64,000 nt of DNA from an uncultured Lachnospiraceae bacterium (GTDB taxonomy: Bacteria; Bacillota; Clostridia; Lachnospirales; Lachnospiraceae), in contig CAMRSM010000016.1 of NCBI GenBank assembly GCA_947053345.1, positions 1 to 64,000 on the forward strand, given 5' to 3'. Made by a program: the position numbers and the translations under genes. Shown piece after piece: positions 15,835 through 23,537 of the stretch. The notes beneath the pieces were generated by a model, which saw nothing but the letters and a program-made list of their open reading frames with translations, was not told where the DNA came from and searched no databases. Each line of letters opens with the position of its first letter. Positions within the stretch are counted from its first letter, which is position 1.

Positions 15835-18438
15835 TTAACCAAGCAGCCTGCTCATATCCCCCGCATGCAGCACCGTAAGTTCATGGAGCGCCCTGGTCGC
15901 CGCCACATACAGAAGCTTCGCATGCCCATCATCTTCCGGGTATTGCGCCGCGGTCGGCTCAAACAACAGCACTGCGTCGAACTCAAGTCCTTTGGTGTAG
16001 CTGACCGGAAGCACCAGGATGCCCTGTTTAAATTCGGCAAGATTCAGATCACTCTCCTCGATCTTTATCCTTTCGCCGAGCTCCGTCGCCGTTTCCATTG
16101 CCCTCTTCTCATCCCGGCAGATGACCGCAATGGTGTCAAGCCCTTCCTGCTGCCATCCGGAAAGGATTTTTACCGCGTCGCGCAAAACCTGCTCATGATC
16201 CGCACATCCCCTTACCTCAACCGGTTTCCCATGGCGTATGATCGGCTCGATCGGATAACCTGCAAAAGAACCGTGCTGCAAGATTTTCTGCGCAAAATCC
16301 GAGATTTCCACCGTATTTCGATAACTTTTTGACAATACGGCAAAAGTGTCTTTCGGGTCACACAGCACCAGTTCTTTCAGTTCCTCCCAGTCATTCAAAC
16401 CGTAACCAAAATGGATATTTTGCGATACATCGCCCATGATCGTCCATGCGCCGGCAGGAATGCAGTAGCGCAGTACACCGTAGGCCATCAGGCCAAAATC
16501 CTGCGCCTCGTCGACCACGATATGGTGCGCCTCGCGGATGCGCTCCGTTTCTTTACAGCGCTTGTAAATATAGGCGAGCGCTGCAAGATCGTACACGTCA
16601 TATCCGATCATTTCATGTTTCCCTGTTTTTCTCTTTTTTTGCCCGGAAACGTTTTTCGGGCTGACGTTTACCGCGGCCTTTTTCCCACTCTCCTTTGCCC
16701 TAACGGACTCTTGCAACCCCGCAGGGAATGTGCGGGATGTATCCATGCCGGAACATGCCGTCCTTTGGTACGGCATACCCTGCTCCCTGCAAAATGCATC
16801 ATAAATCTCAAAGATCGGCTGTTTCCATTTCTTTGGGCCAAACCGCCCAGTATAGCTCTTGACCAGCGCACGGCGCTCCTCCGGCGTGTAGATCAGGTCA
16901 TGCCCCGTCAGCTCATTGCGCAGTTTTACCAGCGTCCGCTCGTTTAAGCCGTCAATCTTCGTCTGGATGGAAAGGATGGCATTACTCTCGCGGTAGCGGT
17001 TAATCTGCTCCTTTGAGAACAGCACCTCATCGTTGAAATATATATCCTCCTGCGGGATCATTGCCTCTTCCATCGCATCGCAGTATGCCGTCAGCGCCGC
17101 AAGCCATTCCTTAGTACCCTTCCGGCGGATGATACGGCTGGCGGCAGCACCGGTAAGCAAATCCTCCTGCGGCCCATTCGGTTCGCCCCCCTCCCATTTA
17201 TCGGTCTTTGTATTTCCTGCCCCCGCAAGCCTTGCCGTGCTTTCTTCCAGTGAAATAATCTCATATTTCTTCTCGTCCCAATCCTCATAGAGCAGGCGCA
17301 CGAACAACTGCTCCATCGTCATCTGCTTCACACCGTACACATCGAGCTCCGGCAGCACGCCCGTGATATAATTGAGCAAGATCCGGTTGCTGCCGATGAT
17401 GTAGAAATCCTCCGGCCGGAAATCCTTCGCGTAGTTATATAGGATGTAGGAAATCCGGTGCATCGCGACCGTCGTCTTGCCGCTGCCCGCCACCCCCTGC
17501 ACAATCATACTGCGGTACGGTGATTTACGGATAATATCGTTCTGCTCTTTCTGGATTGTCGCGATGATCTCCCCCAGCACCGCCTCCTTATTTTTGGCGA
17601 GATATTTCGTCAGCAGCTCATCGTTGGCTACCACCTCCGAATCATAATAGTCAATCAGCCGCTCATCCGCAATCTCATAGGTGCGTTTTCTCTTCAGGTC
17701 AATGGTGTATTTCCGGTTTCCCGGTGCCAGATAACTGCACTCCCCAAGCCCGTTCTCGTAATAAACATTCGCAATCGGCGCGCGCCAGTCCACGACAAGA
17801 ATATGTGTCCTGTCTTTCATTACACCGCCCTTGCCGAGATAGAAAACCTCGGTACGGTTCTTGCGCGGCACCAGTTTGCGGTCGTCTGCCTCCGGCTCAT
17901 TCTCCTCCTGCCGCAAAGCATCTCTGTGCTTTCCTGATACCCCTGCGCCGCCCGGATACCCGTTTGCAGCACTCTCCCCCCCGGCAAGTTCCAGCACATC
18001 AATCCGTCCGAAATACGGCTTTTTGAGTGCCCGCTGGTTCTTTGAAAGAGCCGTTTTCATATTTTCGTTCATCGTGATGGTGTTGGAGAGTTCCGTAAAA
18101 ATCTCCGGATCATTGTCGTGGTACTGGTCGTACATCTGCTTGATCTCCGCATTCATGCGCTTTACATCTTCCATATAAACGGCAATATTGGCTTTGATGA
18201 CCGTAAGGCATTCTGCCAAGTGTGCCTCCTCCGCCGCACGCCCGTCTGACGGCAGGCTGGCATGTGTCTCTCCCGCCGGACTGCCGTTCACTTCCCAACC
18301 TTCATTTCCATCCTTTGTCCGGGAATTATGGCAGCTGCCGCCACCCGGCCTTTCCTGCCCCGCTTCGGCTGCTTCTGCTTTCCCCTCCCGCCTGCTTTCC
18401 CTTGCGCCCGCCTGTCCATGTTTTGTCTGGTCCGTCAT
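15835..18438 (-). CDS. helD: HelD-like superfamily 1 ATPase/helicase
   Basis: 867 residues from ATG 18438, chosen because GGAGGAAAGT directly precedes it. A charged N-terminus leads into a coiled coil (about 75-140) and the PYFGRIDV and DWRAPIANVYYE segments characteristic of HelD. The ATPase core follows: Walker A GVAGSGKTT near 313, Walker B VVDEAQDF near 639, SYRN and GLEFDAV motifs. HelD proteins bind RNA polymerase and release it from stalled or rifampicin-bound complexes rather than acting as plain DNA helicases. A second, shorter HelD is encoded at 42529-44625. Weakly conserved, basic inserts near residues 380-420 and 560-605 lengthen this one. Confidence 0.88.
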   Translation of the reverse strand: MTDQTKHGQAGARESRREGKAEAAEAGQERPGGGSCHNSRTKDGNEGWEVNGSPAGETHASLPSDGRAAEEAHLAECLTVIKANIAVYMEDVKRMNAEIKQMYDQYHDNDPEIFTELSNTITMNENMKTALSKNQRALKKPYFGRIDVLELAGGESAANGYPGGAGVSGKHRDALRQEENEPEADDRKLVPRKNRTEVFYLGKGGVMKDRTHILVVDWRAPIANVYYENGLGECSYLAPGNRKYTIDLKRKRTYEIADERLIDYYDSEVVANDELLTKYLAKNKEAVLGEIIATIQKEQNDIIRKSPYRSMIVQGVAGSGKTTVAMHRISYILYNYAKDFRPEDFYIIGSNRILLNYITGVLPELDVYGVKQMTMEQLFVRLLYEDWDEKKYEIISLEESTARLAGAGNTKTDKWEGGEPNGPQEDLLTGAAASRIIRRKGTKEWLAALTAYCDAMEEAMIPQEDIYFNDEVLFSKEQINRYRESNAILSIQTKIDGLNERTLVKLRNELTGHDLIYTPEERRALVKSYTGRFGPKKWKQPIFEIYDAFCREQGMPYQRTACSGMDTSRTFPAGLQESVRAKESGKKAAVNVSPKNVSGQKKRKTGKHEMIGYDVYDLAALAYIYKRCKETERIREAHHIVVDEAQDFGLMAYGVLRYCIPAGAWTIMGDVSQNIHFGYGLNDWEELKELVLCDPKDTFAVLSKSYRNTVEISDFAQKILQHGSFAGYPIEPIIRHGKPVEVRGCADHEQVLRDAVKILSGWQQEGLDTIAVICRDEKRAMETATELGERIKIEESDLNLAEFKQGILVLPVSYTKGLEFDAVLLFEPTAAQYPEDDGHAKLLYVAATRALHELTVLHAGDMSRLLG

Positions 18439-18614
18439 ACTTTCCTCCGTTTCTGCATCCTGCATCATTCTTCATGAATCTTATGCCGACACGAACCGCC
18501 GTCCATCCCCCGGGCGCGCTCCTGCCCGCAGCAGGAAAAATGATATTCCGGCAGATGATCTGCCATCCTGTTTCCGGCTGCAAAAATAATTTTAGCAGAA
18601 ATTTAAAAAAAGAC

Positions 18615-18643
18615 TAGACTTTTCTTTTTTTCTGTGGTATCAT
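18615..18643 (+). promoter_or_regulatory. Promoter for candidate small RNA
   Basis: TAGACT (18615-18620) and TATCAT (18638-18643) are 17 nt apart on the plus strand. No plus-strand protein gene follows, but two hairpins and a T-run do (see the candidate RNA). Confidence 0.5.
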
Positions 18644-18649
18644 ATATCA

Positions 18650-18737
18650 TGAAGTGTGGGTATCACACTTGGTTCTTGTTTTTACGCCTTTTATATAGTA
18701 CATATTATTCCTATGTCGATTTTGACATAGTTTTTTT
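18650..18737 (+). ncRNA. Candidate ~88-nt small RNA
   Basis: After the promoter at 18615-18643 the sequence forms a 5' hairpin (AAGTGTG 18652-18658 with CACACTT 18664-18670), an AT-rich single-stranded middle (18671-18710), and a terminator hairpin (CTATGTC 18711-18717 with GACATAG 18724-18730) followed by seven T. No reading frame of note lies within it. It stands between the helicase and Wzz-like genes, both on the other strand. I do not recognise the RNA family. Confidence 0.45.
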
Positions 18738-18832
18738 ATTTACGGGATGCACAAAAAAATAGCCGCGGCGGCAAGTGTGCATGCGGAAAAAGCATCGGTC
18801 AACCAGCAATGGCGAAAAACACATGAAAGAAA

Positions 18833-18868
18833 CAAAAAGGGCAAAGCCGCAACCACGGCTCTGCCCTT
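18833..18868 (-). terminator. Intrinsic terminator of the Wzz-like gene
   Basis: GGGCA-AGCCG pairs with CGGCT-TGCCC and is followed by a T-run on the minus strand, about 45 bp after the stop at 18914. Confidence 0.9.
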
Positions 18869-18913
18869 CCATTCATATACGATACAAAATTTTGTACGGA
18901 TCCATAAACACCG

Positions 18914-20386
18914 TCACGGTACCGCATCCACCCCTGTCACGATAAAACCAAGCACCTTTTTCTTCCACGCCGCCAGCTGCTCCAGCTCCCGCTCAATCTG
19001 CGCATAAGTGCTTATTTCCTGCTTCTCCACAAGAACCACATAGTCCGCTGCCATTACCGCGGATACCGCAGATGGATCACACAGGATATTCGGTACACTC
19101 TGCACCTGGCAAGTACCCCCCCATTTCATCGCAGACAACAGGCTGTCGATCTCTGTCTGCGCCACATTGCCGGTAAACGCAAGTTTAATACCCTGCGGCT
19201 TTGCAGATGCCTTCCCATCAACAGCCGCATCGACACCATTTCCCGCTGCCGCGCTCTGCGCCGTAAGCTCCGCTGCCACGCTCTGTGCCGCAACTTCCGC
19301 CAACGCCCCCGCGTCACTCTCCTTTAACGCCAGGCCTCCCATGTTCGCAAACAGACGGTCAAACCCAACCCAGACACGCTTTTTATGCACGTTCGGCAGC
19401 TGCGCGATCACACGCAGGCCAAACCGGCTTTTCAGATCCTTCGCGTCCTGCAGCTTATCTGACATAATATAGCGGAACGCAATGTACACTGCCGCGAGCA
19501 CCGCACCAATTATAAAGCCGAGAATCATCATCTTAATGGAATTCTTCAAAATTCTCGGGGTGGTGAAATCCTTCTGCGGCTGCGGCGACTGTTCCCATGC
19601 CGCAAGCGCTTCCGCCTTCTGCTGCAGCAAAATACTCAGTTCGGAAACATACTGGATATTTCCCTTCTGCCACTCGTCAAGCTCAAGGTTTACTGCCTCA
19701 TAAACGGCCTGGTTCACCGAGTTTAACTCATGTTCCCCAATCGCCTCCACAATTTCCGGCTGCTTTTTGAGAATTCCCTCAAGCGCGTAATTGAGAATCT
19801 CCTCGCATGACTCCGCATCCACATTCTGTACACTCAACGTCACCATCCGGTTGTCATAATCCGCCGAGATGGAAAGCACTTCCTTTAAGTAGCGCAATTC
19901 CACCGGCTGCGCCATGTGGTTCATGATGTACTGGTACATATCCCCGTTCACCATATAAGTAATGTAGGACCGCAGGATACGGTTCGAAAGATCCGGGTTC
20001 TGGTAAATGAGTTCCGGCATGATCTGGTAGTCCGTTGCGATGTAAAGCTGCAGTGATGCATTGAACTCGCGGAACGGATTGATCTTCATCAGGATGGAAG
20101 TTGTGTTGTAGGTCTCCCGCTCCGCGCGCGTCTCTTCCAAATTATCAATCTCGCGGCGCAGCGTCTCACCCATCGCCTCAAAAGCCGTCAGTTCCCGGAG
20201 ATAATTTTCCTCCGCTTTCTCGATATACTCCGGATTCGCAGTCCGTAAGCGCTTCATAACGAAATTCCCCGCCCCGGCGATGACCGCGATCGTCATAGCA
20301 ATCACAAAGATTTTCCGCCAATCGCGGAAAATACGGTAAAACACCTTTCCCAAGTTGATTTCCTGCTCGTAGTTTTGTTCGTTCAT
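18914..20386 (-). CDS. Wzz-like polysaccharide chain-length protein
   Basis: 490 residues with a Wzz-type architecture. There is a cytoplasmic N-terminus (EINLGKVFYRIFRDWRKIF), TM1 (about 28-45), a long extracytoplasmic helical region with coiled-coil stretches (about 50-280), TM2 (IKMMILGFIIGAVLAAVYIAF, near 290-310) and a cytoplasmic tail. The tail has an Ala-rich stretch (about 370-395) and a fold resembling a degenerate BY-kinase without a Walker A. Such proteins set the length of surface polysaccharides. No glycosyltransferase cluster is next to it; it has its own promoter and terminator. Start ATG has GGAGGAATTGAG upstream. Confidence 0.8.
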   Translation of the reverse strand: MNEQNYEQEINLGKVFYRIFRDWRKIFVIAMTIAVIAGAGNFVMKRLRTANPEYIEKAEENYLRELTAFEAMGETLRREIDNLEETRAERETYNTTSILMKINPFREFNASLQLYIATDYQIMPELIYQNPDLSNRILRSYITYMVNGDMYQYIMNHMAQPVELRYLKEVLSISADYDNRMVTLSVQNVDAESCEEILNYALEGILKKQPEIVEAIGEHELNSVNQAVYEAVNLELDEWQKGNIQYVSELSILLQQKAEALAAWEQSPQPQKDFTTPRILKNSIKMMILGFIIGAVLAAVYIAFRYIMSDKLQDAKDLKSRFGLRVIAQLPNVHKKRVWVGFDRLFANMGGLALKESDAGALAEVAAQSVAAELTAQSAAAGNGVDAAVDGKASAKPQGIKLAFTGNVAQTEIDSLLSAMKWGGTCQVQSVPNILCDPSAVSAVMAADYVVLVEKQEISTYAQIERELEQLAAWKKKVLGFIVTGVDAVP

Positions 20387-20513
20387 AATCTCAATTCCTC
20401 CTTATGTAAAAGATCCGGCCGGGAATCATTTCCTTTCCGGCAGACCCCTTTTTACATTCGATCGCATCCCGCAGCATTCCGAACATTTGTTCTTGTTGCT
20501 GCTGTCCCAAGTT

Positions 20514-20542
20514 ATTATAAAATACACAGGGCGGAATGTCAA
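20514..20542 (-). promoter_or_regulatory. Consensus sigma-A promoter of the Wzz-like gene
   Basis: TTGACA (20537-20542) and TATAAT (20514-20519) on the minus strand, 17 nt apart, about 130 bp before the start codon at 20386. Confidence 0.85.
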
Positions 20543-20616
20543 TACGCTTTTTTAAACCTGACCCGGCTGTCTTTGGCCTCTCCCCGAATAAATGGAAATT
20601 CTTTGCCGCTCATTTA

Positions 20617-21063
20617 TCAATCCCACACAATGGCAAAGCAATGAAAACCATCCGGAACCGGCGGCCTGCAGCAAAATAAGGTATCTGCGCCGGATACCTC
20701 CCATTCCTCTGCCCCGCCCGAACACAGCCAGTCACATCTTGCAAGCGCTTCCAATTCCTCCGCTTTGAGGGAGGTACATACGATGAGGGATTCACCCGCA
20801 AGAACCAATTCCTCTTTCCCGTCACACTCCACAATTTCCGTGTCGTTATGCAGTTCAATTCGAACCCATGCAACATTTGGCATTTTCTCAAGATTCTGCA
20901 TCAGTTTCCATATCTCGGAGATGGGCGGGCGGCCAAAGCCACAATCGTTTGGTGCAATGGAATCCTCTGCCGTATTCCCCTCAAAAAATTCATCGAGCGT
21001 CAAAAGAGGAAGACGGCCGCCATTTCCGTCCATTCGCCGTTGGAACGCATCCGGTTCTATCAT
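20617..21063 (-). CDS. Unknown small acidic protein
   Basis: 148 residues, acidic, rich in Cys and Trp (CTSLKAEELEALARCDWLCSGG; FCCRPPVPDG). There is no signal peptide, membrane segment or recognised motif. AAGGACATAATTT precedes the ATG. It follows the unknown gene at 21190-21849 with a 126-bp gap, same strand. The size, acidity and pairing with another orphan would suit an immunity-type protein of a toxin system, but no toxin is present, so I leave the function open. Confidence 0.6.
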   Translation of the reverse strand: MIEPDAFQRRMDGNGGRLPLLTLDEFFEGNTAEDSIAPNDCGFGRPPISEIWKLMQNLEKMPNVAWVRIELHNDTEIVECDGKEELVLAGESLIVCTSLKAEELEALARCDWLCSGGAEEWEVSGADTLFCCRPPVPDGFHCFAIVWD

Positions 21064-21189
21064 AAATTATGTCCTTCCTTAACTCTGATTTGTTATTTTC
21101 TATCTTGATTCCCGCACCCGTGAGGAATCGGGTTTTCCGGCAGTCCAAATGCCGTCCCCCCTTTTGCCACATTATAATAAATTCTGATT

Positions 21190-21849
21190 CTATAATATTT
21201 CGATATCCTGACATCGGATGCAATTAAAATTTGGCACATGCACCTTCGCTTCGTCACTTATCCGGATGGAAGTCTTTTTGACAATTCCATTCCACCGAAA
21301 ACAAAATGGTCTCGTAATCCTGACAATATTTTTTCGGAACTGTTCATAATCAGGGTAGGCCTTAAATTCCTTTTCGCTTGTAAGCCCATAATAATCTGCA
21401 TCCCTCTGGCTGAACTTAGGAAAAATTATCTCATAACCAAATATAGACTCTCTATACGCCAGATAAGAAGCCCTGGTACTGACATATAATTTACCATTTT
21501 CCGTATATATCCCAAAAGTAAACGGCGCAAGATAAGGCAAAATTGATTTTTTATCATTTATAACAGCCTTCACCCATTTTCCGCCAATCTCGTGTTCCAT
21601 ACCGAATTTTATGTCTGATAAATGTGTTGTGACCGCAATTTGCGGGGGGATTTCTGCCTTCTTCCCATCAATCACTTCGCCGCGGACCAGCTGTTCAAAT
21701 AGCGCAGTATAAATTTTGAGAAATTCCCCGACAGGAGTATCCGTATAATCTATCGGTACACAGGCATTTTCTTTAACAAGACGGAACGGTTCCAATACTG
21801 TTTCAAGTTCTTTTGGTGTAACCAAAAAAGGACAGCTTTGCCAGCCCAT
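21190..21849 (-). CDS. Unknown cytoplasmic protein
   Basis: 219 residues from ATG 21849 (GGGGGAATGAT upstream; a longer GTG-start version has no binding site). The start reads MGWQSCPFLVTPKELETVL. A mixed alpha/beta composition with many aromatics suggests one globular domain; no membrane segment or known motif was found. The base composition is clearly more AT-rich than glyA and the other neighbours, so the gene may have been acquired together with the one at 20617-21063. Function unknown. Confidence 0.6.
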   Translation of the reverse strand: MGWQSCPFLVTPKELETVLEPFRLVKENACVPIDYTDTPVGEFLKIYTALFEQLVRGEVIDGKKAEIPPQIAVTTHLSDIKFGMEHEIGGKWVKAVINDKKSILPYLAPFTFGIYTENGKLYVSTRASYLAYRESIFGYEIIFPKFSQRDADYYGLTSEKEFKAYPDYEQFRKNIVRITRPFCFRWNGIVKKTSIRISDEAKVHVPNFNCIRCQDIEIL

Positions 21850-21972
21850 ATCATTCCCCCAAAAATTAAGTAAGAACTGCCGCACCGGAATATCGCCCGC
21901 TGGACAGAACCCTGACCCTGTCAGAATCCTGTCCCCTGCTCCTTTCCTTTATGCGGCAGTTCCCCTGCCGTT

Positions 21973-23211
21973 CTAATACAACGGATACTTATCCGTCAGG
22001 CCTTTCACCATCGAGAGCACCTGTCCCTTATTCTTTTCCAGGTCACGGATGGCAAGGGAGATCGCCTCCGCCACAACATCCATATCATGTGTGGTAAGCC
22101 CCCTTGTCGTAGCCGCCGGTGTGCCGAGACGCAGGCCGCTCGTGACAAACGGGGATGCCGGGTCGTTCGGCACGGTGTTCTTGTTCGCCGTAATATTAAC
22201 CTCGTCAAGCACATGCTCCGCTTCCTTGCCCGTGATTCCCATGTTCTGCAGGTCGACAAGCATCAGATGGTTATCGGTACCGTTGGAGACAATTTTGAAA
22301 CCGCGCTCCACCAGCCCCTTACAAAGAGCCTGTGCATTGTCAATGACCCGGGCCGCATAATCCTTAAAGGACGGGGCGAGCGCTTCCTTGAAGCATACCG
22401 CTTTCGCCGCGATGACATGCATGAGCGGACCTCCCTGGATACCAGGGAATACCGCTTTGTTGAGCTTATGCTCGTTCGCGAACTCCTCACTTGAAAGGAT
22501 CAGGCCGCCCCTAGGACCCCTGAGCGTCTTGTGGGTCGTCGTGGTCGTGACGTGTGCGTACGGGATCGGGCTTTCATGGCAGCCTGCCGCAACAAGGCCT
22601 GCGATATGCGCCATATCCACCATCAGATACGCTCCCACCTCATCCGCGATCCCGCGGAAACGCTTAAAGTCAATCTTCCTCGCGTAGGCGCTCGCACCCG
22701 CTACGATCAGCTTCGGCCGGCATTCCTTCGCGATGCGCGCAACTTCCTCGTAGTCGATAAAGCCCTCGGCATCCACGCCGTAAGGCACGATATTAAAATA
22801 TGTGCCGGAGAAATTGACCGGGCTCCCGTGGGTCAGATGCCCGCCGTGCGCGAGGTTCATCCCCATCACGGTGTCACCCGGCTGCAGGAGTGCGAAGAAC
22901 ACCGCCATATTGGCCTGCGCGCCGGAATGCGGCTGGACATTCGCGTACGTGCAGCCAAAAAGCTCCTTCGCTCGCGCGATCGCCAAATTCTCCGCGATAT
23001 CCACATACTGGCAGCCGCCATAGTAACGCTTGCCCGGATACCCCTCCGCATATTTGTTTGTCATCGGGCTGCCCATCGCCGCCATGACCGCTTTGCTCAC
23101 AAAGTTCTCCGAGGCGATCAGCTCGATGTGGTCGTTCTGCCTGCCGACCTCAAGCTCGATGCTTTCCGCCAATTCCGGGTCAAAACTTTTGATCTCGTCA
23201 AATGAATACAT
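21973..23211 (-). CDS. glyA: Serine hydroxymethyltransferase
   Basis: 412 residues, full length for GlyA. A PLP enzyme interconverting serine and THF with glycine and methylene-THF, the main source of one-carbon units and so linked to purine synthesis (10-formyl-THF used by the transformylase at 7841). Motifs are [30 protein letters not shown], the PLP lysine in [15 protein letters not shown] (near 225) and [22 protein letters not shown] precedes the ATG. It has its own consensus promoter at 23266-23294 and two direct repeats further upstream. Confidence 0.98.
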   Translation of the reverse strand: MYSFDEIKSFDPELAESIELEVGRQNDHIELIASENFVSKAVMAAMGSPMTNKYAEGYPGKRYYGGCQYVDIAENLAIARAKELFGCTYANVQPHSGAQANMAVFFALLQPGDTVMGMNLAHGGHLTHGSPVNFSGTYFNIVPYGVDAEGFIDYEEVARIAKECRPKLIVAGASAYARKIDFKRFRGIADEVGAYLMVDMAHIAGLVAAGCHESPIPYAHVTTTTTHKTLRGPRGGLILSSEEFANEHKLNKAVFPGIQGGPLMHVIAAKAVCFKEALAPSFKDYAARVIDNAQALCKGLVERGFKIVSNGTDNHLMLVDLQNMGITGKEAEHVLDEVNITANKNTVPNDPASPFVTSGLRLGTPAATTRGLTTHDMDVVAEAISLAIRDLEKNKGQVLSMVKGLTDKYPLY

Positions 23212-23265
23212 GAATTTACCTGCCTTTCTGCGATCGAAAGGGGAATCCTTCCCCCTTTTTCATTC

Positions 23266-23294
23266 ATTATACAGAAACCTGCATAACGCGTCAA
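23266..23294 (-). promoter_or_regulatory. glyA: Sigma-A promoter of glyA
   Basis: TTGACG (23289-23294) and TATAAT (23266-23271) on the minus strand, spacer 17 nt, about 55 bp before the glyA start. Confidence 0.85.
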
Positions 23295-23355
23295 TATACA
23301 AATAGTACTTTTATTGCGCCTTCCATGTCATGTCCAAATCTTCAAACACCGGTAT

Positions 23356-23441
23356 TTTATGACCTCCCCTGCGGGGAAGCAACTCCCTTGTGTGCCGGGC
23401 GCTGGCGTGGGCGGGGTTTATGACCTCCCCGGCAGGGAAGC
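23356..23441. repeat. Two 25-bp direct repeats upstream of the glyA promoter
   Basis: TTTATGACCTCCCC-GC-GGGAAGC occurs at 23356-23380 and 23417-23441 with two mismatches and a 61-bp period. Each copy is partly self-complementary (CCTCCCC/GGGGAAG). They lie 60-150 bp upstream of the glyA promoter and after the terminator of the sulfatase gene. Confidence 0.6.
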
Positions 23442-23473
23442 GGCAGTCCGGAAGGGAATATAAAACGGTCGCT

Positions 23474-23521
23474 AAAAACGGGGCGCGGCAGCCATCACAC
23501 TGCCGCCCCGCCCCGTTTTTC
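23474..23521 (-). terminator. Intrinsic terminator of the LTA synthase-like gene
   Basis: ACGGGGCG-GGGCGGCAG pairs with CTGCCGC-GCCCCGT and runs into a T-run on the minus strand just after the stop at 23538. Confidence 0.92.
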
Positions 23522-23537
23522 CATCCGGGAAGCCGTA

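Noticed and set aside
23356-23441. CRISPR-like or THF riboswitch reading of the direct repeats near glyA
   Set aside because: Only two copies with a 36-bp spacer, and none of the conserved THF riboswitch sequences; they also lie upstream of the glyA promoter, so they would not be transcribed with glyA.
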